Shown here piece after piece: positions 24,913-34,300 of a stretch of 64,000 nucleotides of DNA (its first letter is position 1; each line of letters starts with the position of its first letter). Origin of the DNA: Streptomyces cinnabarinus (GTDB lineage Bacteria > Actinomycetota > Actinomycetes > Streptomycetales > Streptomycetaceae). The position numbers were made by a program, and so were the translations under genes. The notes below the pieces were generated by a model. The model did not search any database and had not been told where the DNA came from. It was given only the letters and a program-made list of their open reading frames with translations. The DNA is taken from positions 1,426,001 to 1,490,000 of the forward strand of contig NZ_CP114413.1 of the NCBI RefSeq assembly GCF_027270315.1. The letters are read 5' to 3'.

Positions 24913-25848
24913 CTACTCGGCCAGCCGTGCGGCCAGCTCGGCGGCCAGCAGCGGGGCGACCTTCGCGGCGAGGGCGTCCAGGTCGACGCCTCCGACGGAC
25001 AGCGCGTCGATCTTGCGGTCCACGTCGGCGAGGCGCCCTTCCACGCCCCGGATCTTGGTGGTGAGGCCGACGATGTGGGTGCCCAGCGACCAGTAGTGGT
25101 TCGGGTCGTTGGGGTCGTCCGAGTAGTCGGGGGCGTCCTTCGGTGCCTTCCAGATGCCGTCCTTGCTCGCGAGCAGCTGGATGTCGGCAACAGTCAGGGC
25201 CATGTCGTCTTCTCCTTCCCATGCTCCGGCCGGGAGGGCCAGGCATGTGGCGAGGTCGCTGCGGAAGTTCTTCATGTCGAAGCCGCGGGGGTCCGGCTTC
25301 CAGTCCGACCACTCCAGGTGGCCGATAGCGCTCTTCGCGCTCCAGCCGTGCGCCCGGCAGATCCCGGCGGTGGCCTTGACCATGGCGATGTACTGGACGC
25401 GCGGCCACGGGTCTTGGCCGTCGCCCTCGTTCTCGCACTCCCACCCGTAGAACCGGCCGTTGCCGTCCACCGCGCCCGCGCTGCCCTCGTGCTCGTTCGT
25501 GGGCGGCGGGTAGGAGCCGTACGACTCGTTGACGACAGCGGTGAGGACGTCGGGGTCCCCGCCTCCGGCGTGGTTGGCGCGGCCGTTGCCGGTGAGGTGA
25601 ACGCGGCCGTTCTTGGTGATGCAGCCGGTGGCCAGCGGTCCAGGCAGGGCGCTGTGACCGTTGAAGATGAGGCCGACGACATCGGTCCCGGGCCCGGTGA
25701 CGGTGTGGTGGACCATCACCCCGTTCACGGGACCCCAGGGGCCCTTGTGGTTCCGGTTGTTGGTGCGCCAGCCGCTGACCTCGTGGACGTCGCAGCCCTC
25801 GGCACGCAGGGCTGCCACCAGCTGGTCGGCGGTGAGGGGGGCGGCCAT
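24913..25848 (-). CDS. Endolysin, N-acetylmuramoyl-L-alanine amidase
   Basis: This 311-residue protein has an amidase_2 (PGRP-like) domain over residues 1 to about 200. Zinc-site histidines appear in GVMVHHTVT, NGRANHAGGG and the AIGHLEWSD region. The C-terminal part (VGLTTKIRGVEGRLADVDRK to the end) is a helical region that may bind wall or oligomerise. It cleaves the peptide from glycan in peptidoglycan during lysis. It heads the lysis cassette with the holin directly downstream. Confidence 0.87.
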   Translation of the reverse strand: MAAPLTADQLVAALRAEGCDVHEVSGWRTNNRNHKGPWGPVNGVMVHHTVTGPGTDVVGLIFNGHSALPGPLATGCITKNGRVHLTGNGRANHAGGGDPDVLTAVVNESYGSYPPPTNEHEGSAGAVDGNGRFYGWECENEGDGQDPWPRVQYIAMVKATAGICRAHGWSAKSAIGHLEWSDWKPDPRGFDMKNFRSDLATCLALPAGAWEGEDDMALTVADIQLLASKDGIWKAPKDAPDYSDDPNDPNHYWSLGTHIVGLTTKIRGVEGRLADVDRKIDALSVGGVDLDALAAKVAPLLAAELAARLAE

Positions 25849-25851
25849 GGC

Positions 25852-26055
25852 TCAGCCCTCCGATCTCGGGCGGGTGTCGAGGCCGAGGACCTTCCGGGCG
25901 ATCGCCTCCGCGGCAACTTCCCAGGCCGAATGGATGGAGGGGCCGAGGTCGTCCCAGGCGGGCATCGGCTGGCCGCGGTAGTTTTTGCCGCCGGTGGAGC
26001 GGCCGTACGCCGTGTACGCGGTCTTCGCGAGTTCCGTCGGGTCGTGGCGGGCCAT
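25852..26055 (-). CDS. Small phage protein upstream of the endolysin
   Basis: This 67-residue protein begins MARHDPTELAKTAYTAYGRS and has GQPMPAWDDLG. Small proteins of this type recur next to lysins in Streptomyces phages; function unknown. Its ATG overlaps the preceding stop (TGATG) and its stop lies 3 bases before the endolysin start. Confidence 0.65.
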   Translation of the reverse strand: MARHDPTELAKTAYTAYGRSTGGKNYRGQPMPAWDDLGPSIHSAWEVAAEAIARKVLGLDTRPRSEG

Positions 26056-26294
26056 CACGCACCACGCTCGGGTCGGGCGTCGTGGAAGCTCCGCGCCGCT
26101 TGAAAGCTCTCGCTGGTCTCGCCGCCTCCGCTCACGGAAGCGACGACGGACGCCCACGTATCTGCGTCCAGCGTCACCGCCTGGTGAGCGCCGGGGCCGA
26201 TGCTGTCCGGCGCGAGGATCCGCACTGAACCGTCGTCCTCGCGGCGGAAGAACCAGTTGTCGCGGGCGTGGAACCCCTTGTTGTCCACGGTCAT
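26055..26294 (-). CDS. Small hypothetical phage protein
   Basis: This 79-residue beta-rich-looking protein (NWFFRREDDGSVRIL; AHQAVTLDADTWASVVASVS) has no recognised family. ATG at 26294 overlaps the upstream stop by ATGA. Confidence 0.6.
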   Translation of the reverse strand: MTVDNKGFHARDNWFFRREDDGSVRILAPDSIGPGAHQAVTLDADTWASVVASVSGGGETSESFQAARSFHDARPERGA

Positions 26295-26548
26295 GACCTC
26301 ACCGGCCAGGCCCAGGTGCCGGGCTCGTCGCCCTCGTGGCGGGAGTTAGCCCAGTGGGTGTCCTCGCCGTCCGGGTTGGCGACGTCGGCGGGGTTGCCGG
26401 GGAAGGTCCGTACGACGACGGCCGGATAGCGGTCGCCCTCACGGACGAAGTTGCCGGTGACGCCGTGGTGGGCGCGCTGCTGGGTGATGTGCCGGGCGTC
26501 GTCCTCGGACAGCCCGTACATCACGATGCGGCCGGGGGTGGGGACCAT
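26291..26548 (-). CDS. Small hypothetical phage protein
   Basis: This 85-residue protein has an SH3-like or small beta-barrel appearance (FVREGDRYPAVVVRTFPG; EDTHWANSRHEGD). Start ATG at 26548 gives MVPTPGRIVMYGLSEDDARH. It lies between minor tail and lysis genes; function unknown. Confidence 0.62.
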   Translation of the reverse strand: MVPTPGRIVMYGLSEDDARHITQQRAHHGVTGNFVREGDRYPAVVVRTFPGNPADVANPDGEDTHWANSRHEGDEPGTWAWPVRS

Positions 26549-26550
26549 GG

Positions 26551-26763
26551 TCAGCCTCCGATCAGGTGGTTGGCGAGCCAGGCGCAGAACCCGGCGATGA
26601 CGGCGACGCCGACCGGGCGCCACGGCCGGGCGGGCTTGATTCCGGCCGCCGCGCGCAGCAGCTCGGATGCGGTGTCGCCGCGCCGCCGGTTGGCGATGGC
26701 GAGGCCTTCGAGGACGGCGAACGACCCGGCGGGGATGGCCCACAGCCACAGGGGGAAGTCCAT
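26551..26763 (-). CDS. Small two-helix membrane protein
   Basis: This 70-residue protein has an N-terminal hydrophobic segment (FPLWLWAIPAGSFAVLEGLA) and a C-terminal one (PVGVAVIAGFCAWLANHLIG) joined by a basic loop. It could be an alternative holin or antiholin. ATG at 26763 is chosen as the methionine right before the first membrane helix. Confidence 0.62.
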   Translation of the reverse strand: MDFPLWLWAIPAGSFAVLEGLAIANRRRGDTASELLRAAAGIKPARPWRPVGVAVIAGFCAWLANHLIGG

Positions 26764-26764
26764 C

Positions 26765-27169
26765 TCAGCCTCCGATCTCATCGAGCAGATCTGAGCCGAC
26801 GATCAGGCGGATCAGGCCCTGCATCTGGCGGGTGAGGGCGCCGACTTGGGCGAGGTGGGTGGCCTGAGTGGCAGTGCCTGCGGCGACGGCGTCCAGGTAC
26901 GAGCGGTTGGTGGTCAGCGCGGCGCGCGCCCGACTACGGAGCTCCGCTTCGTTGGTGCGCCGCCCCTCTGCGACGGCGAGCCGGTCAGCCCACGCATTCT
27001 CTGCGTCGGTGAACGGGCGCTCTTCCGTCGCCTGCCCGGCGGTGAAGCAGCGGTAGGTGCGGGTCGGGATGTCCCACTGCCGTGTCATGGAGGCGTCCCG
27101 CAGTTCCACGGTGTACGGGGCCGGGGGATCTTCCGGCGGGGGCGGCTGTTCTTCGACGGGCGCGGTCAC
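26765..27169 (-). CDS. Hypothetical tail-region protein
   Basis: This 134-residue protein has a Pro/Glu-rich start (EEQPPPPEDPPAP), a short beta-like segment, then a helical C-terminus (THLAQVGALTRQMQGLIRLI). Its position just after the Gly-rich fibre gene suggests a fibre-associated or assembly role. GTG at 27169. Confidence 0.6.
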   Translation of the reverse strand: MTAPVEEQPPPPEDPPAPYTVELRDASMTRQWDIPTRTYRCFTAGQATEERPFTDAENAWADRLAVAEGRRTNEAELRSRARAALTTNRSYLDAVAAGTATQATHLAQVGALTRQMQGLIRLIVGSDLLDEIGG

Positions 27170-27172
27170 GGG

Positions 27173-27946
27173 CTATGCGGTGTAGGTGGTGACGATGACG
27201 ACGCCTTCCGCACCAGCGCCACCTGCCTGGGCGCTGCCCGCCGCAGTGCCGCCGACCGCGCCGCCGCCTCCACCGCCGGGCGCGTACCCCGCGGTGCCGG
27301 TGGCCGCGGACGCAGTTACTGCGGGGCCGCGTCGCAGACGGCCGAGGACGCCGGCTGCACCTCCGGTGCCGGTGAACGCGGGCGCGGCGCTGATGACGAC
27401 TCCGTTGCCGCCGTCGCTGCCACCCAGCAGGACATCGCCGGTCGTGCCGGTGCCCGGGGCGCCGCCGCCGACGGCCTGCGTCGTGCCGGACTGGAGCCCG
27501 GGGCCGCCTCCACTGCCTCCCCCGGCGACGCAGTGGCTGCCGAAGCTGGTCGTGCCACCGCTTGCCCCCGCGTTCGCGGAAGCTCCCGAGCCAGTGCCGC
27601 CGGCGCCTCCCGCCCCGATGGTGACGGACACGGTGGAGCCGACGGACGCTGCGGCGAGGACGCGGCGGGCGTAGCCGCCTCCCCCGCCGCCACCGGCTGC
27701 GGATGCCTGGGAGCTGGACGTGTCCGGAACCCCGCCGCCGCCTCCCCCTCCCCCGACGACGACCACATCGACGAGCAATGCACCGGCCGGTTTGTTCCAC
27801 GTCCCGGAGGCGTCGAACCTTTGGACGTTGACGTTGCCGATGATGATGGCGTCGGCGTCCGTGGCGAGGGTCTGGAAGTGCTCCCAGATGCGCGTGTGGT
27901 CCGAACTCTCCGGGTACGTGATGCCCTTGGACGTCTCCTGCGCCAC
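27173..27946 (-). CDS. Glycine-rich tail fibre/adhesin-like protein
   Basis: This 257-residue protein has an N-terminal part (AQETSKGITYPESSDHTRIW) typical of minor tail proteins that dock to the baseplate, then a large Gly-rich domain with repeated GGGGGGG tracts and IGAGGAGGTG motifs, as in polyglycine-helix adhesins. The C-terminus is EGVVIVTTYTA, a signature of the Gly-rich domain family. It likely contributes to host recognition. Its strong Gly codon bias generates long spurious frames on the other strand. Confidence 0.72.
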   Translation of the reverse strand: MAQETSKGITYPESSDHTRIWEHFQTLATDADAIIIGNVNVQRFDASGTWNKPAGALLVDVVVVGGGGGGGGVPDTSSSQASAAGGGGGGGYARRVLAAASVGSTVSVTIGAGGAGGTGSGASANAGASGGTTSFGSHCVAGGGSGGGPGLQSGTTQAVGGGAPGTGTTGDVLLGGSDGGNGVVISAAPAFTGTGGAAGVLGRLRRGPAVTASAATGTAGYAPGGGGGGAVGGTAAGSAQAGGAGAEGVVIVTTYTA

Positions 27947-28012
27947 GGTGGCCGCCTTTCACTGGGCACGGGAAAGGCCCCGCCGGGGCGACGCCTTCGA
28001 GGGGTGCGGGGG

Positions 28013-28828
28013 TCAGGAGCTGCGGCGCCAGTAGATGGTCAGCGTCCAGGCTGCGGACCAGGAGCCGCGCCCGGCGAACCGGATATACGGGCTGTCGGAG
28101 CCGATCGAGATGGCGAGGCCGCCGCGGTCGCCGTCGACCATGGCCTGCGCCCAGCTGTCGGGGATGACGAACGCGGACGCCGTTGCTCCGACCGCCAGCG
28201 AGGGGCCGGAGGTGGACTCGTTGAGGGTGGGGGCGCCGGACGGCCTGGTCGACTGTGTCACGAGCCGCAGGGTGGGCGTGCGGGCCGCGTAGTCCCCGGC
28301 TGTGAGGCGGCGGACCTTCAGGGTGGCCTTGGTGACGGTGGCCCCGGCCAGCGTGCGCGGTTTGGACCCGTAGAAGGCGCAGCCAGTGTTCCGGCCGAAG
28401 GAAGAGCCGCCGTATTTGCCCTGGAAGGTGTCGGCGTTGTTGGTGGAGCCGATGTCGGTGCGCCACTTGCCGTCGCGGTAGGAGGCGGTGGCGACCGGGG
28501 AGCAGACGAGGCTGCCCGTGGTGACGACTGGCTTGGGGGCGGGCGCGCTGTCGCCGATGTCCGGGCCTGGTTCCTCGGGCGGGGGCGGCGGGGGCGGCGG
28601 CACCGCCGGGGCGGCGACCGTCACCGCGACCGCCCAGTACACAGAGCCGTGCCGGACGATGAGCAGCTGGTCGCCGACCGCCACGGCGAGCCCGGACACG
28701 GCCCGCACCGTGACCTCGATGCCGCCGACGGACGCCACGCACGCGCCGCTGGAGACCGTGGTCAGCGCCTGCCCGACGAGGGTGTGCCGCGAGGCCAGGA
28801 GGCCCCTGAAGTCGGCGAAGTCCGGCAC
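28013..28828 (-). CDS. Minor tail protein with proline hinge
   Basis: This 271-residue protein has an N-terminal OB-like segment (VTVRAVSGLAVAVGDQLLIV), a polyproline hinge near residue 77 to 84, and a C-terminal beta-rich domain similar to tail-spike or DNRLRE-type beta-sandwich modules (TFQGKYGGSSFGRN; KATLKVRRLTAGDY). It probably sits at the tail tip and may bind cell-surface glycans. GTG at 28828. Confidence 0.68.
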   Translation of the reverse strand: MPDFADFRGLLASRHTLVGQALTTVSSGACVASVGGIEVTVRAVSGLAVAVGDQLLIVRHGSVYWAVAVTVAAPAVPPPPPPPPEEPGPDIGDSAPAPKPVVTTGSLVCSPVATASYRDGKWRTDIGSTNNADTFQGKYGGSSFGRNTGCAFYGSKPRTLAGATVTKATLKVRRLTAGDYAARTPTLRLVTQSTRPSGAPTLNESTSGPSLAVGATASAFVIPDSWAQAMVDGDRGGLAISIGSDSPYIRFAGRGSWSAAWTLTIYWRRSS

Positions 28829-28838
28829 CTGCTCCTCC

Positions 28839-29918
28839 TCACGCGGTCAGGGTGCGCACGGCCAGCCGCTGCTCACCTGGCGAGTAGGGAAGGGACAGCG
28901 ACTCGATGACGCAGGGCGCCGCGGTGAGGCCTGCGCCGGTGACGGTGACGATGTCGCCGGGGATGAGGCCCGGGTGCGGAACCATGCTGACTTCCAGGCG
29001 TCGGCCGGTGGTGCGGCGCAGCCGGGTCAGGGTGGTCTGCGCGGCAGTGCGGCATTGCGCGACGGTGGTCAGCAGCGGTGAGGCGTGGAAGTAGGGGACG
29101 GCGAGCGGGCTGAACGGGCCGTCGAACCGTGTCGGGCTGATCGAGTCCAGGTCGTAGGCGACGCCCTGGATCTGGGTTCCTTCCGCGTCCTCGCCCCTGG
29201 CGACGACGCAGTTGAACGCCCCGTCGCGGCTGCTGGCGCCCTGCCAGCGCACCACCGTGCCGCCGGTGCCGTCCGTCAGCGACAGCACGGACGTGCCCGA
29301 GTCGGTGACGGGCTCGATCCGGAGCGCGCCGTCCTCGGTGACCCGGGCGTCCGCCGGCCATGCGTCGAGCAGCTCGGTGAGAGCCCCCATCCGGTCGTCG
29401 TCCCACTGCATGCCGACCGGGATGGACCTGTCGATGAGGGTGTCGTCGACCTCGACCGTGAGCGCGGGCTCGACCAGGGCGCGCGCTGTGGACACGAACG
29501 TTCCAGACGGCTGGAAGGGGGCGGCGAACTTGGCCTCGTCGATCATCGCGAGGAGGCCTTCGGCCTGGACGCTGACGGTGTCGCCGTCGGTGGACGACTC
29601 GGTGATCTGGAACCAGCCGCGGTCGATCCACTCGAAGCTGCCGCCGACGTCGACGCCGTAGGAGATGCGCAGCTGCTGCCCGTAGGCGGCAAGTGGATGG
29701 TCGGGGTGGATGGGTTCCCAGTCGAAGCCGCGGTCACGGCGTGGCACGGACAGGCTGATGCGCTCTGCGACGGCGAGAGACCGGTCGCGTTCCTCGGAGC
29801 CGTCGTCGATGGGGATGTCCGCGGCGAGGAGTTCGCCGTCGCGCCAGACCTCGCCGCGTACGGCCATGGTGAAGCTGCCCTGGACGATGGCCAGCGCGGC
29901 GTCTGACATCTCCAGCAT
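28839..29918 (-). CDS. DUF5047-type minor tail protein
   Basis: This 359-residue protein begins with MLEMSDAALAIVQGSFTMAV and has the conserved RISLSVPRRDRGFDWEPIHP and GWFQITESSTDGDTVSVQAE segments seen in DUF5047 proteins of actinophages. It is likely a baseplate hub component beside the distal tail protein. The ATG three codons downstream (29909) is an alternative start. Confidence 0.75.
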   Translation of the reverse strand: MLEMSDAALAIVQGSFTMAVRGEVWRDGELLAADIPIDDGSEERDRSLAVAERISLSVPRRDRGFDWEPIHPDHPLAAYGQQLRISYGVDVGGSFEWIDRGWFQITESSTDGDTVSVQAEGLLAMIDEAKFAAPFQPSGTFVSTARALVEPALTVEVDDTLIDRSIPVGMQWDDDRMGALTELLDAWPADARVTEDGALRIEPVTDSGTSVLSLTDGTGGTVVRWQGASSRDGAFNCVVARGEDAEGTQIQGVAYDLDSISPTRFDGPFSPLAVPYFHASPLLTTVAQCRTAAQTTLTRLRRTTGRRLEVSMVPHPGLIPGDIVTVTGAGLTAAPCVIESLSLPYSPGEQRLAVRTLTA

Positions 29919-29922
29919 CAGG

Positions 29923-31389
29923 TCACCCGAAGTCGTACAGGGCGATGTCCAGGAGCGTGCCGGGGAAGGCCGTGGCGATGTCCTGGAGGGTGGAGAGATT
30001 GTCGGCGATGTCCTGGAGCGTGAACCCGGCGGCTTCCAGCGAGTCCGGCCACGCCTCGACCTTGACCACGTCGAGCGACCACCACCGGTATGCGTCGTAC
30101 CAGGTGGGCGCTTCGGTGTCTTCGAGCAGGGCGAAGTGCCCGTCGAGGCGCGGGATGGTGACCTGCTTGCGGATGAGGAGGATGCCTTCGGTGACGTCGT
30201 CGAGGACGGTGTCGAGGGCGTCGCCTTCTTCTTCGCTTTCGGTGCGCACGGTGAACGTCGTCGAGGGTGCGGAGCGGGGCCGGCCGACGGCGAGGAGGCG
30301 GCCGCCGACGTTGAAGACGCTGGCCTCGCGGCTGCGTTTCCACTCCAGCGGGGCCTCGATCTTCACGATGGCGCCGATGCCGCGGATCGCGTCGGAGACG
30401 ACGTCGCCGTCCACGGTGGAGGTGATCGGCCCCGAGTAGACCGTCCACTGGGTGCCGTTGACGTCGGTCAGCGTTGCCGCGTAGTTGAGGGACACCCCGA
30501 ACGGCTGCTCGGCATCGACGCGGAGGAGGACGTCGGCGCCGGTGGTGTCGACGTCGGATGCGGCCCGCACCGCGGTGAGGGTGGTGCCGACTTGCCGGTA
30601 GACGGTGACGGAGGTGATGTCGTCGGCGAGCAGCCCCGTCACGCTCACCAGGTTCCGCGGCGGGAACACGGACTGCGCGGTCGCGTTCACGTCCGAGCTG
30701 GCCTCGCGCACGCGCAGCACCCCGGCCGCCCCGGTGGACGACCCCGACAGGGTCGCGGACAGGGTGGGGGCCTGGCTGCCGGACCCGGAGGAGACCGCTC
30801 CCGTGGCGAGCGCGAACCGCGTCGTGTTGCCGACGGCCACGCCGTCGTCGACGCGTTCGGTGATCGTGCCGAACGTGATGCCGGACGCGGCGATGGCTTC
30901 CGCGCTGGTGCCGAGCCCGGAGGTGGTGATGCCGTAGCCGAGGATCACGAAGTCGCCGGCCGTCCACGTCAGCGCGGTCGAGGACACCGCGGAGAAGCCC
31001 GTGCCCGACGTGGTGTCCTCACCGAAGGCGGTCGCCCACCGCCAGCCGGTGCCCGCGCTGCGCTCCAGGACGGCGATGCGTCCGGCGATGAGCGACCCGG
31101 ACCCGCCGGTCGGGATCAGCGTGGTGGGCTGGGCGTCGCCGCCGGTGAGGACCCGCACGAAGTAGGTGATGCGGCGGGGGCCGGCGGACGCGCCGAACAC
31201 GCCGCCGCCTCCGGAGACCGATCCGGCCGCCTCCCACCCGGAAGGGGTGGACGGGGTCGACTCGTTGGGGTGTCCGGAGATGACGGTGAGTACGGCGAGC
31301 CGTCCGACGGTGGCCCCGGCCGGGTAGGCGGGGGTGATGGTGTCGGCGTGGCTGGAGACCGCGCCAACTCCGATGTAGGAGATCGTCAT
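29923..31389 (-). CDS. Minor tail/distal tail-region protein
   Basis: This 488-residue beta-rich protein has an N-terminal lectin-like or Ig-like half (many Thr/Ser/Gly strands) and a C-terminal half with WSLDVVKVEAW and LDGHFALLEDTEAPTWYDA, resembling phage baseplate connectors. The ATG overlaps the tape-measure stop (ATGA). It sits where the distal tail protein is found in siphophages. Confidence 0.7.
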   Translation of the reverse strand: MTISYIGVGAVSSHADTITPAYPAGATVGRLAVLTVISGHPNESTPSTPSGWEAAGSVSGGGGVFGASAGPRRITYFVRVLTGGDAQPTTLIPTGGSGSLIAGRIAVLERSAGTGWRWATAFGEDTTSGTGFSAVSSTALTWTAGDFVILGYGITTSGLGTSAEAIAASGITFGTITERVDDGVAVGNTTRFALATGAVSSGSGSQAPTLSATLSGSSTGAAGVLRVREASSDVNATAQSVFPPRNLVSVTGLLADDITSVTVYRQVGTTLTAVRAASDVDTTGADVLLRVDAEQPFGVSLNYAATLTDVNGTQWTVYSGPITSTVDGDVVSDAIRGIGAIVKIEAPLEWKRSREASVFNVGGRLLAVGRPRSAPSTTFTVRTESEEEGDALDTVLDDVTEGILLIRKQVTIPRLDGHFALLEDTEAPTWYDAYRWWSLDVVKVEAWPDSLEAAGFTLQDIADNLSTLQDIATAFPGTLLDIALYDFG

Positions 31390-34300
31390 CCGCGTCGCCC
31401 GACCCTCGCCCGGAACGCCTGCCGGTCCTCGCTGGCCTTGACCTTCGGCTTGACCTGGACGTCGATCAGGTCGCGCAGGCGGTCGTCGTTGAAGTGAACG
31501 TGCACCTCGGTCGCCCCCAGCTGCCCCGTCTGGAGGGCATCGACGAGCTGCCGCAGCGCGTCCTGCTGGGGGTCGGCTGCGGCGGGCTGCTGGCCGCTGA
31601 CGCTGGAGGGGATGACGATGCGGCGCGGGCGGGCGCCGCTGGCGGTGTCGACCATGCGCTGCGCGGAGCGGGCGATGGCCGGCAGGGTGGCGTCCATACC
31701 GGCGACCACACCGAGTGCGGTGGGCTTGCCGATCTGGTCCCGCATCACCCGCGACGGGGACTTGATCCCCAGCTTCTTCTTGATCGACTTGATGAGGGCG
31801 TCGGCGAGCTTCTCCATCTCCTTGGCGAGCTGCTTCTCCTGCTCCTTCAGCCCGGTCAGGAAGCCGTCGCCCGCCTTCTTCCCCGAGTCGAACATCGCGT
31901 CGGCGACAGTCTTGCCGTATGAATCGGCGAGCTTCACACCGGACTTGGACAGCGAGTTCAGCTGGGCGATCTGGCTCTTGGTCGCACCCGCCAGCAGGGT
32001 GTGGAGCTGGCTGCCCGGCCCGGCCTCGGCGAGCTGCCCGATGAGGTCCGCGGACAGGCCCTGCTTCTTGAGGTACTCGACCTGGCTGGCGAACTGCTTC
32101 GCGTCGGCCTGCTTCGACTTCATCTCCGAGATGAGGCCGCCGACCGTGGTGGCCGAGGTGCCAGTGACGCTGAACGTCTCGCGCAGGTTGCTGGACTGGT
32201 CGGCCGCGAACTCCTTCGCCTTCTGGATCTTCGCGGTGACGTCGGCCTTCTTCGTCGCCAGGCTCTGGAGCTTCTCCGACTTCTTCAGGACGCTCTTGAT
32301 GTACGCCTTGGAGACGCCCGCGTTCTGGAGCTTGTCCACCATGGACTTGATCGCCGACTTGATGGCCGACGCCGTCCCGGTGGCGATGGTCTTCTTGAAC
32401 CCGGCGGTGAGCGCGTTATCGACGGCCATCTTGGTGCGCCGCTTGGCGGCGGCCAGCTCCTGCTGCGCGGCCTTGAGGCGGGTCTTCGCAGCCTGGACGC
32501 CGTACTTGCGCTCCTTGGCCCGCTCCAAGTCCTCCTTGGCCTGCTTCACCCTCGCCTGCGCGTTCGCGACGGTCCCGGAGGCGTAGCCGGGCAGACGGAT
32601 CCCGAACTGGCTGGCCACCTTCATCGAGTCGGGGTTGCTGAGGATGTCCTCCCCGCCCTTGAGGTTGATCAGCTCCGGTCCGCGCTCGCCGACCCACGCC
32701 CAGCCGGGTGCCGCACCGCGCCCGCGGCTGCCCTTGGCGTAGCCGCCGGGCCTGGTCATCACGTTGACCCAGCCCGCCCCGTACCGGTGCATGGCGTAGT
32801 TGACGCCGGCGTAGATGTTGGCGAGCGGGTCGTAGATGCCGCGCCCCCGGAAGGGGCCCGCGTAGGCGTTGAAGGTGGAGCCGATGGTCTGCATGAGGCC
32901 GCGGCTGGGGTCGCCGTTCTTGGCGTTGATGTCCCAGTTGTTGATGGCGTTGGGGTTGCCGCCGGACTCCTGCTGGATGCGCTGGAGGACCGGGCCGAGC
33001 GCGTAGGCGGGCGCCCCGAGCATCTTCAGCACCTGCGCGACCAAGGGGCTCCACCGGTTCACGCCGCCGCCGACCTTCCCGGAGTCCCCGAGTCCGAGCA
33101 TGCCGAGGAACTTGCTGCCGAGCCCGCCCAGGGCCTTCATCGCCTTGCCGGGCAGACTCGCAACGGAGACGAGGCCCTTGGAGACGATGGCGCCCAGCGC
33201 GGACGGCATGTCCCCGAAGATCTTCTTCGCGATCGCGGTGCCGGAGGTCTGCGCCATGCCCCTCACCAGGCCGGACACCAGGTGACCGCCGATCCCCGCG
33301 AACACGCGCGACGGGGAGCGGATCCCGAAGAATTTTTTCACCGCGCCGACGATCGGGTCGATCAGGTTCTTCTTGAGCCACGTGCCGATGCTCTTCATGG
33401 CGCCCGTGATGCCGGACTTCAGGCCGGAGATCAGGGAGCCGCCCGCGGACTTCAGCCACGTGCTGGCCCTCGTGAAACGACCCGTCACCGGGCTGACGAT
33501 CTTGTCGGTGAGGAACTTCCTGATGCCGACAACGGCGGTGGTGACGCCGGACTTCATTCCGGAGACGATCGCCCGGCCCTTGCTCACCAGCCACGAACCG
33601 GCGGTCGCGAACCGGCTGGTGACCGGAGCGATGACCGTGCGGGACACCCAACTGCCGATCGCCTTGGCGCCCGCGACGACACCCGACTTCAGGCCGGAGA
33701 CGATCGCCCGGCCGCGGGTGAGGAGCCACGAGCCGGCGGTCGCGAACCTCGACCTGAGCGGGGTGATGACGGTGCGCATGACCCAGCCGCCGACGGCCTT
33801 CGCCGCGGAGGCGATCCCGCGCAGGAGTCCACCGACGACCGCGGTGCCGTGCCTGAAAAGCCAGCCACCGGCTTTCGCGAAGGGCCGCACGATGATCTCG
33901 ATAATGCGGACCGTGACCCGGCCGAGCCCTTCCGCACCCTTGACGAGGCCGGGGCCGATGGCCTTGGCCAGGCGGATCGCGGCCTCGGTGAAGCGGCCGC
34001 CGTACCCGACGATGGCGAGAGCGGCCCGGCCGAGGAAGCCCGCGATTCCCGAGGCGAGGGAGGGGAAGAGCCGAGTGAGGCCCTGGAGGAGACCGCGGCC
34101 GAATCCGGCGAGCAGCTTGCCCGCGCCGCCGACGAGGAACTTCGAGAACTTCGCGAAGATGCCGAACGCCCAGGACAGGAGCCGGCCCAGGAAGGGAATC
34201 TTGCCGAGGGCCTTGCCAATCCCGGCGATCCACTTCGCGGGCATGAACGCCACGAACAGGACGGACAGAAGGACTTCCTGCCAGTGGTTCCCAAGACCCT

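Noticed and set aside
24422..26065. 547-codon minus-strand frame through the lysis genes
   Set aside because: Runs out of frame through the endolysin and holin; only its last 97 codons (24422 to 24715) form a credible gene.
26846..28909. 687-codon plus-strand frame over the tail genes
   Set aside because: Gly/Arg/Ala low-complexity product of the complement of the Gly-rich fibre gene; no ribosome site or family.
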